The notes below the pieces were generated by a model. The model searched no databases. It was not told the DNA's origin and worked only from the letters and a program-made list of their open reading frames with translations. Positions 16,233-26,929 of a stretch of DNA of 64,000 bases are shown in pieces. Origin of the DNA: Novosphingobium sp. (lineage in GTDB: Bacteria > Pseudomonadota > Alphaproteobacteria > Sphingomonadales > Sphingomonadaceae). The stretch covers positions 1-64,000 of the forward strand of contig NZ_JANXWG010000103.1 of the NCBI RefSeq assembly GCF_025351285.1, read 5' to 3'. The position numbers and the translations under genes are program-made. Positions within the stretch are counted from its first letter, which is position 1; every line of letters begins with the position of its first letter.

Positions 16233-17867
16233 CTAAAGCTGACTTAGCGTCCACGCCGAAAAACCCAAGGGTTTTACCGCAAAAAGCACGCTGCGGCCTT
16301 CCTGCCAGACGATGCGCAAGCGCGGATCGGGGCGCTTGGGCAGCCCGGTGTCGATCAGCCACACGTAATCGACCAGATCGATCGGCGCGCGCTTCAAGGC
16401 GGTGTCGACGCTGCGCAGCCGGCCACCCTGGCAGCCGGGCGACCACACGAATTCGGATGGATCGGCGGTGAAATAGCGCGCCGGCCGGAACTTCGGCTGG
16501 AGCATGTCGAGCCCTGGCACCGCCCAGTTGTCGTTGACCCAGGCCTCGCGATAGACGCTGGCGAGGCTGGCAAGGTGATCGCGGCGGGTATTGCGCCAGC
16601 GTTCTTCGACGCAACTGTGTTCCACGAAGGCAAGTATGCGGCTGCCTTGCGCCACCCTGCCGAGCGCGCCGAGCTGGCGTTTGTAGTCTTCGGCATAATC
16701 GGCGAAGCTTGCGCCGATCACCACCAGCCGCAGCCCCAGCAGCACCGCGCCCGAAACGGCCACGAACCGCGCTCGATCGGGCGGCGCGAAGCTCCAGTCC
16801 TGCAAGCCCAGCAGAAGCATCGCCGCCACCGGCAGCAGCCGCATGTCGACAAAGGCGCTGCCGTTGATATCGCTGGGGATCACCACGAACAGTACGAACA
16901 CGCTAAGCCCCGGCAGCAGTTGGACCCAGGTCCAGCGCGCGCCCATCGCCCGGGCCAGCACGATCATGATCACCGCCATCAGCGTGGTCGCCACGTCGAG
17001 CATCAGCGACTGATCGCGCAAGGTCAGCACGAACGACCAGGCCTTCTGGTCCCACCGCCACTTGTTGAGCCCGCTGTGGCCGGGCGCGAGCACCTTCCAC
17101 ACGATGATCGTCATGACCGATACCACCAGCGGCCATACCAGCGCCACGAAGGTGCGCAGCGGCGGGGCCAGCCGCGGATCGAGGATGCGCCAGCGCTTGG
17201 GTCGGTGCCAGTCGCGGCGCATTTCGGTGATCGCGGGTTCGTGATCGTCGAGCACGCGGCCGAGCGCATAGGCACCGATCAGCAGCGGCAGCAGCACTCC
17301 GCCGATGGCGTGGCTGATCAGCGCGATCGGCTGGAGCACAACCAGCATCGCCACGCGCAGGCGCGGTCGGTGCTCGAGCCGGATCGAGGCGGCAAACGCG
17401 CACAGCGACAGCCCGGTGGCGAGGATGTAGTTCAGGAACCCCGTGAGCAGCGGAAAGCTGAAGACGAACAGCAGCGCCCACGCCACGCCATACCCACCGC
17501 GCGGATTGAGCGCCCGCACCGTGGCCAGCAAACCTGCGCCGAACAGCGCCACCGCCAGCACGGTGCTGACCCAGCCCGCCACGATGATGCCGAAGTGCTC
17601 ACCAATCAGCTTCATCAGCACTTCGCCGCCCAGGTTGAGCGCGAACATCCAGCGCCAACTGAAATAGCGCGCAAGCGGGCTTTCGGGGCCGGCCAGCTCG
17701 ATCGCAGAGGCGCCCATGTGGCCGGGCAGATCGACCAGCGGCGGGATCGTGACGAGCGCGAACGGCAGGCACAGCACCAGTACCCACAGCACGATCGCCG
17801 GTGCACTCAGCCATGGCAGCGAGCGGCGATACCACCGCGCGGGCCAAAGGTGATCGCGCTGCGGCAT
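16233..17867 (-). CDS. Polytopic membrane protein, GT-C-like, paralogue B
   Basis: This 544-residue homologue of the preceding entry shares [90 protein letters not shown] and [11 protein letters not shown]. It has roughly ten spans with a periplasmic or cytoplasmic C-terminal domain ending LFAVKPLGF. Function is not known; GT-C glycosyltransferase-like is the best guess from the DLPGH loop. It probably forms an operon with paralogue A and is divergent from mutS. Confidence 0.75.
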   Translation of the reverse strand: MPQRDHLWPARWYRRSLPWLSAPAIVLWVLVLCLPFALVTIPPLVDLPGHMGASAIELAGPESPLARYFSWRWMFALNLGGEVLMKLIGEHFGIIVAGWVSTVLAVALFGAGLLATVRALNPRGGYGVAWALLFVFSFPLLTGFLNYILATGLSLCAFAASIRLEHRPRLRVAMLVVLQPIALISHAIGGVLLPLLIGAYALGRVLDDHEPAITEMRRDWHRPKRWRILDPRLAPPLRTFVALVWPLVVSVMTIIVWKVLAPGHSGLNKWRWDQKAWSFVLTLRDQSLMLDVATTLMAVIMIVLARAMGARWTWVQLLPGLSVFVLFVVIPSDINGSAFVDMRLLPVAAMLLLGLQDWSFAPPDRARFVAVSGAVLLGLRLVVIGASFADYAEDYKRQLGALGRVAQGSRILAFVEHSCVEERWRNTRRDHLASLASVYREAWVNDNWAVPGLDMLQPKFRPARYFTADPSEFVWSPGCQGGRLRSVDTALKRAPIDLVDYVWLIDTGLPKRPDPRLRIVWQEGRSVLFAVKPLGFSAWTLSQL

Positions 17868-17962
17868 GGGGTTGCGGGACCTGTCGATATCGGACGCCGA
17901 ATGGGTGGATAGAAGAAGGGGGGGATTTGAGAAACACGGGCGTTTGGTCTAGCCCCGAGCTG

Positions 17963-20587
17963 GTGACGCCCACTGAATCGCCCCCAGAATCCGCCAATGC
18001 CGCAAGTCCGATGATGGCGCAATATCTTGCGCTCAAGGCGCAGGCCCAGGACTGCCTGCTGTTCTATCGGATGGGCGACTTTTTCGAGCTGTTCTTCGAC
18101 GATGCGCGCACCGCATCGCAAGTGCTCGACATCGCGCTGACCAGCCGCGGTGCGCACGGTGGCGCGCCGATCCCGATGTGCGGCGTGCCGGTTCACGCGG
18201 CCGAGGGCTACCTTGCGCGGTTGATCCGTGCCGGGTGCCGGGTGGCCATCGCCGAGCAGGTCGAGAGCCCCGCGCAGGCGAAACAGCGCGGCGGATCGAA
18301 GGCGCTGGTGGCGCGCGACATCGTGCGGTTCGTGACCGCCGGCACACTGACCGAGGAAGCCTTGCTGGAGCCGCGCCGCGCCAATGTGCTGGCGGCGGTG
18401 TGCGTGGTGCGCGGCGCGATCGGGCTGGCGGCGTGCGACATCTCCACCGGGCGGATGGAGCTCGAGGAATGCGCTCCCGATGACCTGGCCGCCGCGCTGG
18501 CCCGGCTGGCGCCTAGCGAACTGGTCGCGCCCGAAGGCTGGGCCGAAGCACCCACGCACACAGTGGCGCGGCCGACGCACGCCTTCGCCAGCGATGAGGG
18601 CGAGGCGCGGTTGAAAGCCATCCACGGCGTCGCCACGCTCGACGGGTTCGGCAGGTTCACCCGCTCGATGCTGGGCGCGGCGGGCGGGCTGGTGGCCTAT
18701 CTCGACCATGTCGGGCGCGGCGCGCTTCCGCTGCTGCTGCCCCCGGTCGCGCGCGAGGCGGGAGGGCACATGGCGATGGACGAAAGCACCCGCGCCAGCC
18801 TGGAAATCCTGGTCTCCACCACCGGACAGCGCGCGGGTTCGCTGCTCGATGCGATCGATCGCTGCGTGACGGGAGCGGGCGCGCGGGCGCTGGCTGATGA
18901 TCTTTCGGCGCCACTGACCGATGCCGGGGCGATTCGCCAGCGGCTCGAAGCGGTAAGCTGGCTGCACGACGATCCGCTGCTGCGCGGCGATCTGCGCGGT
19001 GGCTTGCGTGCTTTGCCAGACATCGGCCGCGCGCTCGGCCGGGTAGTTGCTGGGCGCGGCAGTCCGCGCGATCTGGGCCAGTTGCGCGACGGGCTTGATG
19101 GCGCACGGCGGATCGGGGCGATCCTGTCGGGGCGGGCTGACCGACCGGCGCTGATCGCCGGTCAATCACACGCGCTGGGCGGCCACGGCGCGCTGATCGA
19201 CCTGTACGCACGCGCGCTCATCGCCACCCCGCCGACCGAGCGCGGCCAGGGCGGCTTCATCGCCGAGGGCTACGACGCCGCGCTCGACGAACTGCGCCGC
19301 GCCTCGGGCAATTCGCGCCGCGCCATCGCCGCGCTGGAGGCGAAATACCGCGACGAAACCGGCGTGCCCGCGCTGAAAGTGCGTCACAACGGCGTGCTCG
19401 GCTACTTCATCGAAGTCCCCGCGCGCCACGCCGACAAGCTCATGGCCTCGGAGTCCGGCTTCACCCACCGCCAGACGATGGCCGGCGCGGTGCGGTTCAA
19501 TGCCTTGGCGCTCCACGAGGAGGCCAGCCGCATCGCCGAATCGGGCGGCCATGCGCTCGCGGCTGAGGAAGCGCACTTCGAGGAACTGGTCGCCGAAGCG
19601 GTCAAGGCGCGCGAGGCAATCGCCGCGACCGCCGCCGCGCTCGCCCGACTCGATGTTTGCGCCGGGCAAGCCGAGCGCGCGGCGGAAGGCCGCTGGGCGC
19701 TGCCGCAGATCGAGGACAGCGGGGCGCTCGCCATCGAAGGTGGCCGCCACCCGGTGGTTGAGGCCGCATTGGCCAAACAGGGCGACCGCTTCGTCGCCAA
19801 CGATTGCGCGCTGTCCGGTACCGATCGGCTGTGGCTGGTCGGCGGCCCCAACATGGGCGGAAAATCGACCTTCCTGCGCCAGAACGCGCTGATCGTGCTG
19901 CTTGCCCAAGCCGGCGGGTTCGTGCCCGCGACATCGGCGCGGATTGGCCTCGTCGACCGCCTGTTCAGCCGCGTCGGCGCCGCCGACAACCTCGCGCGCG
20001 GGCGATCGACCTTCATGGTCGAGATGGTCGAAACCGCCGCGATCCTGGCGCAAGCCACCGAGCGCAGCTTCGTAATCCTCGATGAAGTCGGCCGCGGCAC
20101 CTCGACTTACGACGGCCTCGCGCTCGCCTGGGCGGTCGCCGAGGCGGTGCACGAGGTCAATCGCTGCCGCTGCCTGTTCGCCACGCACTACCACGAGTTG
20201 TCACGCCTCGCCGAAACCTGCGACGCGCTCAGCCTCCACCACGTCCGCGCGCGCGAATGGAAGGGCGATCTCGTGCTCCTCCACGAACTGGCCGAGGGGC
20301 CGGCGGATCGCAGCTATGGGCTGGCGGTGGCGAGGCTGGCGGGCGTGCCGGCGCCGGTGTTGCGCCGCGCCAAGGCGGTGCTCGACAAGCTGGAAAAAGG
20401 CCGTGCTGCGACCGGCGGCCTGGCGGCGGGACTGGACGACCTGCCGTTGTTTGCCGCCGCCTTGCAGGCCGAAGAGGCGAAACGTGATCCGTTGCGCGAG
20501 CGGCTGGGCGCGCTCGACCTGGACTCGCTCAGCCCGAGGGAGGCTTTGGACGCGCTTTATGAATTGAAACGCGAGGCGGATGGCTAA
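17963..20587 (+). CDS. mutS: DNA mismatch repair protein MutS
   Basis: MutS recognises mispairs and starts mismatch repair with MutL. The 874-residue product has the mismatch-reading motif [14 protein letters not shown] near the N terminus, the core and clamp domains, then the ATPase: Walker [13 protein letters not shown], Walker [17 protein letters not shown] and the conserved FATHYHEL. I choose GTG 17963 ([10 protein letters not shown]...[11 protein letters not shown]); the track start at 17801 lies inside the divergent membrane gene. Its stop overlaps the convergent DUF2185-like gene by four bases. mutL is not in the window. Confidence 0.97.
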   Translation: MTPTESPPESANAASPMMAQYLALKAQAQDCLLFYRMGDFFELFFDDARTASQVLDIALTSRGAHGGAPIPMCGVPVHAAEGYLARLIRAGCRVAIAEQVESPAQAKQRGGSKALVARDIVRFVTAGTLTEEALLEPRRANVLAAVCVVRGAIGLAACDISTGRMELEECAPDDLAAALARLAPSELVAPEGWAEAPTHTVARPTHAFASDEGEARLKAIHGVATLDGFGRFTRSMLGAAGGLVAYLDHVGRGALPLLLPPVAREAGGHMAMDESTRASLEILVSTTGQRAGSLLDAIDRCVTGAGARALADDLSAPLTDAGAIRQRLEAVSWLHDDPLLRGDLRGGLRALPDIGRALGRVVAGRGSPRDLGQLRDGLDGARRIGAILSGRADRPALIAGQSHALGGHGALIDLYARALIATPPTERGQGGFIAEGYDAALDELRRASGNSRRAIAALEAKYRDETGVPALKVRHNGVLGYFIEVPARHADKLMASESGFTHRQTMAGAVRFNALALHEEASRIAESGGHALAAEEAHFEELVAEAVKAREAIAATAAALARLDVCAGQAERAAEGRWALPQIEDSGALAIEGGRHPVVEAALAKQGDRFVANDCALSGTDRLWLVGGPNMGGKSTFLRQNALIVLLAQAGGFVPATSARIGLVDRLFSRVGAADNLARGRSTFMVEMVETAAILAQATERSFVILDEVGRGTSTYDGLALAWAVAEAVHEVNRCRCLFATHYHELSRLAETCDALSLHHVRAREWKGDLVLLHELAEGPADRSYGLAVARLAGVPAPVLRRAKAVLDKLEKGRAATGGLAAGLDDLPLFAAALQAEEAKRDPLRERLGALDLDSLSPREALDALYELKREADG

Positions 20588-21228
20588 TCGACGGGAAAGT
20601 ATTCGCCGGTTTGGAAATTGCGCTCAAAGGCAGACCCAACTTCGGCATCCAGCAGCGCGAGAAAGCTGTCATCGCGGTTCAGCACCGCTCCCAAAGCCAA
20701 ATAGCTGATTTTGCGATCATCAAGCTGTGGCGCACTGGCATGGTCAAATTGACCCCGAATTCGCCAACCGCTGTCGGGATATGTTTCCCCTTCTTCGAGC
20801 GGCTCCGGTTCCTCCCGATAGAGGTATTGAACGGGCACGCCGTCGTCGATGACGCAGCTGTCCACCATGCACCGTTCCCAATAGCCTTTTTCTTCTTCGA
20901 CCAACGGATGCGCGTTCGGGTTCGCCCAAAGAATACTCAGGATCTTTTCGATGCCGAATTTGACAGGAAGTCCGAGCACCAAACCCTTTTCGAACGGCTC
21001 ATTGTCAAGAATGCCCGCGAATGACAGGCCGGTCCTGCTGGTGACCCGCACCCACATGCGCTCTCCACCGTATTCCTCGGTCTGCCATTCGTACTCGAAG
21101 CCGAGTTTGACGAGATCGCCAACGTCGACCTGAACGCGCTCTTCGCGGAGCGGTATGAAGAACGTGTACGGCGATTCGGCAGCCGCCTCGTCGGCGTCGC
21201 GCAAATGGAAGGGAAACGCTTCGCTCAC
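20584..21228 (-). CDS. DUF2314 / DUF2185 (Imm33-like) protein
   Basis: This protein of about 214 residues has two recognisable parts. The N-terminal half ([39 protein letters not shown]) matches the DUF2314 pattern; the C-terminal half ([23 protein letters not shown]...[13 protein letters not shown]) matches DUF2185, also called Imm33, which appears among polymorphic-toxin immunity proteins. The track start overlaps nupC; I choose GTG 21228, which overlaps the nupC stop as GTGA, giving translational coupling. Its stop overlaps that of mutS by four bases. No toxin is adjacent. Family assignment is from remembered patterns. Confidence 0.72.
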   Translation of the reverse strand: MSEAFPFHLRDADEAAAESPYTFFIPLREERVQVDVGDLVKLGFEYEWQTEEYGGERMWVRVTSRTGLSFAGILDNEPFEKGLVLGLPVKFGIEKILSILWANPNAHPLVEEEKGYWERCMVDSCVIDDGVPVQYLYREEPEPLEEGETYPDSGWRIRGQFDHASAPQLDDRKISYLALGAVLNRDDSFLALLDAEVGSAFERNFQTGEYFPVD

Positions 21229-22493
21229 AAGCTCAAAAACAACCCCGCCAGCGCCGCGCTCATCAGGTTGCTCAAGGACCCAGCGGCCAAAGCCTTCATC
21301 CCTAGCCGTGCGATCACCGGCCGCTGGTTTGGCGCCAATCCGCCGGTCACCGCCATCTGGATCGCAATCGACGAGAAATTGGCGAAGCCACACAGTGCGA
21401 ACGTGACCAGCGCCACGGTCTGCTGCGACAGCGCGGTGTCCTTGCCCAGTTCGATGAACGCCACGAATTCGTTGAGCACCAGCTTGGTGCCGAACAGGCC
21501 GCCGGCGGCGAGCGATTCGGTCCAGTTCGGCGCGCCGAGCAGGTAGAAGATCGGCGCGAAGACGTAGCCGACGACTTGCTGGAACGACAGCCCGTGCAAG
21601 CCCACCAGCCCGCCCAGCCAGCCGAAGATCCCGTTCGCCAGCGCCACCAGCGCCACGAACGCCAGCACCATCGCGCCGACCGCGACCGCCAGCTTGACGC
21701 CGGTCTGCGCGCCCTGGCTGGCGGCCATGATCAGGTTGGCGGGGCGTTCCTCGTCCTCGACCGTTGCTGAAGGATGTAGCGAGGCTGGATCGTGCGGGTT
21801 GGTCAGCGCATCGCCTGCCGCTCCCACCGGCGCGGGCGGTTCGTCTGGCATGACCAGCTTGGCCATCAGGATACCGCCCGGCGCCGACATGAACGCGGCG
21901 GCCACCAGGTAATCGATGCGCACGCCCATGCTGGCGTAGGCTGCCAGAATCGTACCTGCGACGCCTGCCATGCCGACTGTCATCACCGTGAACAGTTGCG
22001 ACGGGCTCAGCGCGGCGAGATAAGGCCGGATCACCAGCGGCGCCTCGCTCTGCCCGACAAAGATGTTCGACGCGGCGCAGAGCGATTCGATCTTGCTGAT
22101 TCCGGTGATTTTCTCCAGCCCCCCGCCGATCCAGCGGATCACCAGTTGCATGATCCCCACGTAATACAGGATCGAGATCAGAGCCGCGAAAAAGATGATC
22201 ACCGGCAGCGCCGAGATGGCAAAGCTATGCCCGCCGATCTCGGGCGCGGCGAGCGGGCCGAACAGGAAGTCCACGCCGGCATGCGCATAGCCGAGCAAGC
22301 CCTCGACGCCGCGAGCCGCGCCCTCGAGCATCGACTTGCCCAGCGGCACGTAGAGCACAAGTGCGGCGAACGCGGCTTGCAATGCAAAGGCACTGCCCAC
22401 CACGCGCAAACGGATTGCACGGCGGTTGGACGAAAGCAGGACGGCGAGCCCCAGGATGATCGCCATGCCGGCAAGGCTGGTCAGGATGCGCAT
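21225..22493 (-). CDS. nupC: Concentrative nucleoside transporter (NupC/CNT family)
   Basis: It imports nucleosides by ion symport across the inner membrane. The 422-residue protein shows the CNT core: SALPVIIFFAALISILYYVGIMQ, the GQSEAP nucleoside-binding motif in SNIFVGQSEAPLVI, LFTVMTVGMAGVAGTILAAYA, SAPGGILMAKL, GTKLVLNEFVAFIEL and CGFANFSSIAIQ. An unusually polar loop (about residues 217-250) separates the two halves. It is probably the first gene of a two-gene unit with the DUF2185-like gene. Confidence 0.93.
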   Translation of the reverse strand: MRILTSLAGMAIILGLAVLLSSNRRAIRLRVVGSAFALQAAFAALVLYVPLGKSMLEGAARGVEGLLGYAHAGVDFLFGPLAAPEIGGHSFAISALPVIIFFAALISILYYVGIMQLVIRWIGGGLEKITGISKIESLCAASNIFVGQSEAPLVIRPYLAALSPSQLFTVMTVGMAGVAGTILAAYASMGVRIDYLVAAAFMSAPGGILMAKLVMPDEPPAPVGAAGDALTNPHDPASLHPSATVEDEERPANLIMAASQGAQTGVKLAVAVGAMVLAFVALVALANGIFGWLGGLVGLHGLSFQQVVGYVFAPIFYLLGAPNWTESLAAGGLFGTKLVLNEFVAFIELGKDTALSQQTVALVTFALCGFANFSSIAIQMAVTGGLAPNQRPVIARLGMKALAAGSLSNLMSAALAGLFLSL

Positions 22494-22590
22494 CCGGGAA
22501 CTTGGCTCCGATTTGACGGGATCGTGGAGAAGATCCGCATGGTCCTAATGGCGATTTGGCGCGTGGTCAAAAGCGGGCTAACGATTGGCG

Positions 22591-23271
22591 ATGAACGACG
22601 CCAGCCTCCCGTCCCCCGTCATCCCCCGCCAAATGCCACAGTCGCTTTTCGCGTTTTCGCTGTTGTACGGCGGGCTGTGCGTGCTTGCGGGCGTGCTGGG
22701 CACCAAGCTTGCTTCGCTGGGGCACTGGCCGCTGTTGGGCGATCTTGCGGTCGAATCGGGGATTTTCGCGTTCCTGCTGCTGGTGGTGATGGCCAGCGCG
22801 GTGTCTGAACTGTTCGGCAGCGATGTCGCCAACCGGCTGGTGCGGTTCGGGTTCGTGCCGCTGATCGTGTCGATGGTGCTGTTGACCTTCGTCATCAACG
22901 TCGTGCCCCCCGCGCCGTTCTGGAAGGACCAGGACGCGTTTGCCCGCCTGCTCGGCCAGGGCGCCCGGATGCAGTTCGCGGGGCTGATTTCCTACGGCAC
23001 CTCGCAGACGCTCAACGTCTATCTGTTCTCGCGCATCGCCGGGGGCCAGGGCAAGTTCCTGATCCTGCGCGCGTGGATCGCCTCGATGCTGAGCCAGGTG
23101 ATCGATACCGTGCTGTTCATCACGATCTCGTTTTACGGCCAGGACCTGCCGATCGGATCGATCATGGAGGGGCAGATCATCTCGAAGCTGCTGCTCTCGA
23201 CGATCATGGTGCCGCCGGGAATCTGGCTGTTTGTGAAGCTGGGGCGCTATCTCGACCGCAGGCCAGCCTGA
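22591..23271 (+). CDS. yhhQ: Queuosine precursor transporter YhhQ (VUT family)
   Basis: This 226-residue inner-membrane protein has about six spans. It takes up queuosine precursors used to modify tRNA anticodons. Family features visible are LYGGLCVLAGVLGTKLASLG, FLLLVVMASAVSELFGSDVANRLVRFGF, FWKDQDAFARLLGQGARMQFAGLISYGTSQTLNVYLFSRI and ILRAWIASMLSQVIDTVLFITISFYG. ATG 22591 is used; MPQSLFAFS at 22633 is an alternative. It is divergent from nupC and 45 bases before argB. Confidence 0.9.
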   Translation: MNDASLPSPVIPRQMPQSLFAFSLLYGGLCVLAGVLGTKLASLGHWPLLGDLAVESGIFAFLLLVVMASAVSELFGSDVANRLVRFGFVPLIVSMVLLTFVINVVPPAPFWKDQDAFARLLGQGARMQFAGLISYGTSQTLNVYLFSRIAGGQGKFLILRAWIASMLSQVIDTVLFITISFYGQDLPIGSIMEGQIISKLLLSTIMVPPGIWLFVKLGRYLDRRPA

Positions 23272-23316
23272 CGCTCGCCACTTCACAATCCCCGCCAACC
23301 GCGTAAAGGCGCGGCG

Positions 23317-24267
23317 ATGACGACCGAAAAACTCCACGCCGCCCCGCCCAGCGCGGCCGCGCTCGATCCCGCGATGCTCGCCAAGGCCGAGACGTTGACC
23401 GAGGCGCTGCCCTACCTGCAACGCTATGCCGGGCGCACGTTCGTGGTCAAATACGGCGGCCACGCGATGGGCGATCCCGAACTCGCGCGCAATTTCGCTG
23501 AGGACGTGGTGCTGCTGAAAGCGGTCGGCATCAACCCGGTGGTGGTCCACGGCGGCGGCCCGCAGATCGGCGCGATGCTAAAGAAGCTGGGCGTCGAATC
23601 GCACTTTATCGACGGCTTGCGCGTGACCGACAAGGCCACCGCCGAGATCGCCGAGATGGTCCTGTCGGGTGCGATCAACAAGGAACTGGTCGGCTGGATC
23701 GCTGCGGCGGGCGGCAAGGCGCTGGGCATTTCGGGCAAGGATGCGGGTCTGGTCACCGCCACCAAGGTCGAACGCACGGTCAAGGACCCCGATAGCCACA
23801 TCGAAAGCGTGATCGACCTGGGCTTCGTGGGCGAACCGTCACACGTCGATCCGATGATCCTCCACACCGCCAGCGATGCCGGGCTGATCCCGGTGATCGC
23901 CCCGATCGGCGCGGGGACAGACGGGCACACCTACAACATCAACGCCGATACGATGGCGGGCGCGATCGCTGCTTCGCTGAAAGCCGCGCGGCTGTTCCTG
24001 CTGACCGACGTGGCGGGCGTGCTCGACAAGGACAAGCGGCTGCTGACCGACTTGCGCCCCAGCGACATCGCGCGGTTGCAGGCCGACGGCACGATCCAGG
24101 GGGGGATGATCCCCAAGCTGGAGACGTGCGTCGCGGCGGTAGAGGCCGGGTGCGAGGCGGCGGTGGTGCTCGACGGCCGGGTGCCGCACGCGATGCTGCT
24201 CGAGATCTTCACCTCGCAAGGCGCTGGCACGCTGATCCGGGCGGAGGATGCTTCGGGTGCGCGCTGA
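23317..24267 (+). CDS. argB: Acetylglutamate kinase
   Basis: It phosphorylates N-acetylglutamate, the second step of arginine biosynthesis. The 316-residue protein has [12 protein letters not shown] (phosphate binding), [73 protein letters not shown] and [17 protein letters not shown], all as expected for the amino-acid kinase fold. Its last 20 bases overlap the following lipoprotein gene. Other arg genes are absent from the window. Confidence 0.97.
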   Translation: MTTEKLHAAPPSAAALDPAMLAKAETLTEALPYLQRYAGRTFVVKYGGHAMGDPELARNFAEDVVLLKAVGINPVVVHGGGPQIGAMLKKLGVESHFIDGLRVTDKATAEIAEMVLSGAINKELVGWIAAAGGKALGISGKDAGLVTATKVERTVKDPDSHIESVIDLGFVGEPSHVDPMILHTASDAGLIPVIAPIGAGTDGHTYNINADTMAGAIAASLKAARLFLLTDVAGVLDKDKRLLTDLRPSDIARLQADGTIQGGMIPKLETCVAAVEAGCEAAVVLDGRVPHAMLLEIFTSQGAGTLIRAEDASGAR

Positions 24268-24820
24268 TCGGGCTACGCTCGCCCTGGCGCTGTTCGCGCT
24301 GGCCGGATGCCAGGCGTCCGCGCCAGCCGACGCGCCCACATCGCGCGCGGCGCAGGACCCGATCGCCAGCGAATCGACCTTCACCGAACCTTCGTCCACA
24401 CCCAAGCCGCCCAAGCCCGCACCCAGTGCCGAGCCGGTCCCGGTCGCCTTGCCCGCGCCCGCGCCCGATGCGATGCAATCGCGCAACCCCGCCGAAGTGC
24501 TCGCCGCCTGGGGCCACGCGGTCGAGGCGCGCGACTGGGCCAAAGTGCGCGGCTTCTGGGGCGAACACGGCACGGTGAGCGGGCTTTCGCCGCAAGCCTT
24601 CGCCAAGCGCTGGTCCGTGCTGAAACAGTCGCGCGTCACCATCGACATCGGCCTTGGCGATGCCGGCGCCGGATCGCTGTTCTACACCGCGCCGGTCACG
24701 ATCACCGACGGCGCCCGCCGCATCGCCGGGCAGGTGTCGATGCGCCGGGTCAACGACGTCGATGGGGCCAGCGCGGAACAGTTGCGCTGGCATATCGAGA
24801 AATCGTCGGTCACGCCCTGA
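24248..24820 (+). CDS. Lipoprotein of unknown function
   Basis: This 190-residue protein has a lipobox (ALFALAGC), so it should be lipidated at that cysteine and anchored in an envelope membrane. A long Pro/Ala/Ser-rich linker (about residues 25-75) precedes a small domain ([33 protein letters not shown]...) that looks like a single alpha/beta fold of the NTF2-like type, though I cannot confirm that. The start overlaps argB by 20 bases in another frame, suggesting co-expression. Confidence 0.75.
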   Translation: MLRVRADRATLALALFALAGCQASAPADAPTSRAAQDPIASESTFTEPSSTPKPPKPAPSAEPVPVALPAPAPDAMQSRNPAEVLAAWGHAVEARDWAKVRGFWGEHGTVSGLSPQAFAKRWSVLKQSRVTIDIGLGDAGAGSLFYTAPVTITDGARRIAGQVSMRRVNDVDGASAEQLRWHIEKSSVTP

Positions 24821-24947
24821 ACCTCCTGCACGCCCCGCCGATCGACCAACCGCAAACGCCAGCCGTCAACCGCGCCTTGGGGTGATTTCGCGTTCAGGCA
24901 AAATGCTCTAGAGCGCCAACTTCGCATCGTGTGCGCAAGGGACCACC

Positions 24948-25241
24948 ATGATCAACCAGGTACTTATTCCGATTCTCGTGCTGCTCGCCAACGTGATTTC
25001 CACGGTGGTGCTGGTCAGCTTCGTGCTGGGGCTGCTGGTGGCGTTCAACGTGGTGAGCATGAACAACCGTCTCGTGTCGTCGCTGATGCAGGCGCTCGAC
25101 GCCATCCTTACCCCGATCCTGCGCCCGGTGCGCCGGTTCATGCCGCCCACAGGTGGCATCGATTTCTCGCCGATCGTGCTGCTGGTCATGATCAAGATCG
25201 TGCTGATCATCCTGTCGTACCTGGGAACGCAATTCGAATGA
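24948..25241 (+). CDS. yggT: YggT family membrane protein
   Basis: This 97-residue protein has two hydrophobic segments separated by the YggT signature [41 protein letters not shown]. YggT proteins are linked by context to cell division, osmotic response and membrane integrity, without a settled mechanism. The stop overlaps the folD start as ATGA, so the two are coupled. Confidence 0.9.
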   Translation: MINQVLIPILVLLANVISTVVLVSFVLGLLVAFNVVSMNNRLVSSLMQALDAILTPILRPVRRFMPPTGGIDFSPIVLLVMIKIVLIILSYLGTQFE

Positions 25242-26152
25242 GCGATGCCTTCCCTGCAAGCACCGCAGCGCTGATCGACGGCAAGGCCTTCGCCGCCGGC
25301 CTGCGCGCGAAAGTGGCCATCCACGCCGCCGCGTTCGAAGCGCAGTCGGGCCGCAAGGCCGGCCTGGCGGTGGTGCTGGTCGGCGAAGACCCCGCCAGCC
25401 AGGTCTATGTCCGCTCCAAGGGCAAGGCCACGGTCGAATGCGGCATGGCCAGCTTCGAACACAGGTTGCCCGCCGACACCACGCAGGCGGACCTGATCGC
25501 GCTGGTCGATCAATTGAATGCCGATGGCGCGGTCGATGGCATTCTCGTCCAGTTGCCGCTGCCGGGGCACCTCGACGAGCAGGCGGTGGTCGAACGGATC
25601 AGCCCGACCAAGGATGTCGACGGGCTCACCCCGGTCAGCACCGGCCGGCTTGCGTTGGGTTTGCCCGGGCTGGTGCCATGCACGCCGCTGGGCTCGCTGA
25701 TGCTGCTGAAAGACCGGCTCGGTTCGCTTTCGGGCCTCAACGCGGTGGTGATCGGGCGTTCGATCCTGGTCGGCAAGCCGATGGCGCAATTGCTGCTGGG
25801 CGAAAGCTGCACCGTGACGATCGCGCACAGCCGCACGAAGGACCTCCCCCAAGTGGTGCGCCGCGCCGATATCGTGGTGGCCGCGGTGGGCCGGCCCGAG
25901 ATGGTCAAGGCCGATTGGATCAAGCCCGGCGCGACCGTGATCGACGTCGGCATCAACCGCCTTCCGCCGACCGAGACGTCGCCCAAGGGCAAACTGGTCG
26001 GGGACGTTGATTTCGCCGGCGTGCGCGAGGTGGCGGGCGCCATTACTCCGGTTCCGGGTGGAGTCGGCCCGATGACGATCGCGGTGCTGTTGCGCAATGC
26101 GCTGGTGGCGGCCTACCGCAATGCGGGGTTGGACGCGCCTTCCGAACTTTAG
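25238..26152 (+). CDS. folD: Bifunctional methylenetetrahydrofolate dehydrogenase/cyclohydrolase
   Basis: FolD interconverts 5,10-methylene- and 10-formyl-tetrahydrofolate. The 304-residue protein has [22 protein letters not shown], the catalytic-lysine region [55 protein letters not shown] and [19 protein letters not shown]. The track's longer ORF runs back through yggT; the ATG at 25238 is right because it gives the family N terminus and the ATGA overlap. Confidence 0.97.
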   Translation: MSDAFPASTAALIDGKAFAAGLRAKVAIHAAAFEAQSGRKAGLAVVLVGEDPASQVYVRSKGKATVECGMASFEHRLPADTTQADLIALVDQLNADGAVDGILVQLPLPGHLDEQAVVERISPTKDVDGLTPVSTGRLALGLPGLVPCTPLGSLMLLKDRLGSLSGLNAVVIGRSILVGKPMAQLLLGESCTVTIAHSRTKDLPQVVRRADIVVAAVGRPEMVKADWIKPGATVIDVGINRLPPTETSPKGKLVGDVDFAGVREVAGAITPVPGGVGPMTIAVLLRNALVAAYRNAGLDAPSEL

Positions 26153-26196
26153 CGCCGGGGTGGCGCCACGCGCGTGCCGGCCCTATGCTCACCCGC

Positions 26197-26898
26197 ATGA
26201 ACCGGATCGCGCTCACCGTAACCCTGCTCGCCCTCTCGACCGCCGCCGTCGCCGCGCCGCGCCAGACCTTGCGCCCCACCGCCAACCCCGGCGGGGTGAT
26301 CGCGGCCGAGATCGGCTTTGCCGCGCTGGCGCAGGAAAAGGGCCAGTGGACCGCGTTTCGCACCACCGCTGCCAAGGGCGCCAAGATGTTCGCGCCCGGG
26401 CCGGTGCTGGTTGCCGAGTACCTCAAGAACCGCAAGGATCCGCCGGTCGCGGTCAAGTGGCAGCCGCACAAAGTGTGGTCGAGCTGCGACGGATCGATCG
26501 CGGTCACGCGCGGGGCGTGGCAAAGGCCTGACTCTGTGGGCTATTTCATCACCGTGTGGCAGCGCCAGAAGGACGGCGGCTACAGATGGGTGCTCGACCA
26601 GGGCGATGCGCTGACGCAGCCGCTGGCCGAGCCCGACGCGATCGACGGCGTAGTGGCGGATTGCCCCGCGCCCGGACATCGCGGCGACCACAAGGATGAC
26701 CTGCGCGATGCCAAGGGCAAGCCGCTGACCGGCCCGCAGGCGTTTGCAGACCCGCTGAGCGCTACTTCGAATGACCGGTCGCTCGCCTGGACCACCACGA
26801 TCGATACCGCCGGCGCGCGCGATTTCACGCTGCACTTGCGCAAGGACGGCGCGATGCGCGATGTGCTCCACGCCAGCGTCATGCCCAAAGCCCGCTGA
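26197..26898 (+). CDS. Exported protein of unknown function
   Basis: This 233-residue product has a signal peptide (MNRIALTVTLLALSTAAVAA). The mature part, IAAEIGFAALAQEKGQWTAFRTTAAKGAKMFAPGPV...WSSCDGSIAVTRGAW...GYFITVWQRQKDGGYRWVLDQGDAL, has the rhythm of an NTF2/SnoaL-like cone-shaped domain with a W-x-V-x-x-D ending, followed by an extra C-terminal beta region. Two cysteines might pair. No function is inferred. It is followed closely by marC. Confidence 0.72.
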   Translation: MNRIALTVTLLALSTAAVAAPRQTLRPTANPGGVIAAEIGFAALAQEKGQWTAFRTTAAKGAKMFAPGPVLVAEYLKNRKDPPVAVKWQPHKVWSSCDGSIAVTRGAWQRPDSVGYFITVWQRQKDGGYRWVLDQGDALTQPLAEPDAIDGVVADCPAPGHRGDHKDDLRDAKGKPLTGPQAFADPLSATSNDRSLAWTTTIDTAGARDFTLHLRKDGAMRDVLHASVMPKAR

Positions 26899-26929
26899 AC
26901 TTCACCTCATCCAGATTGCGACCAAGCCC

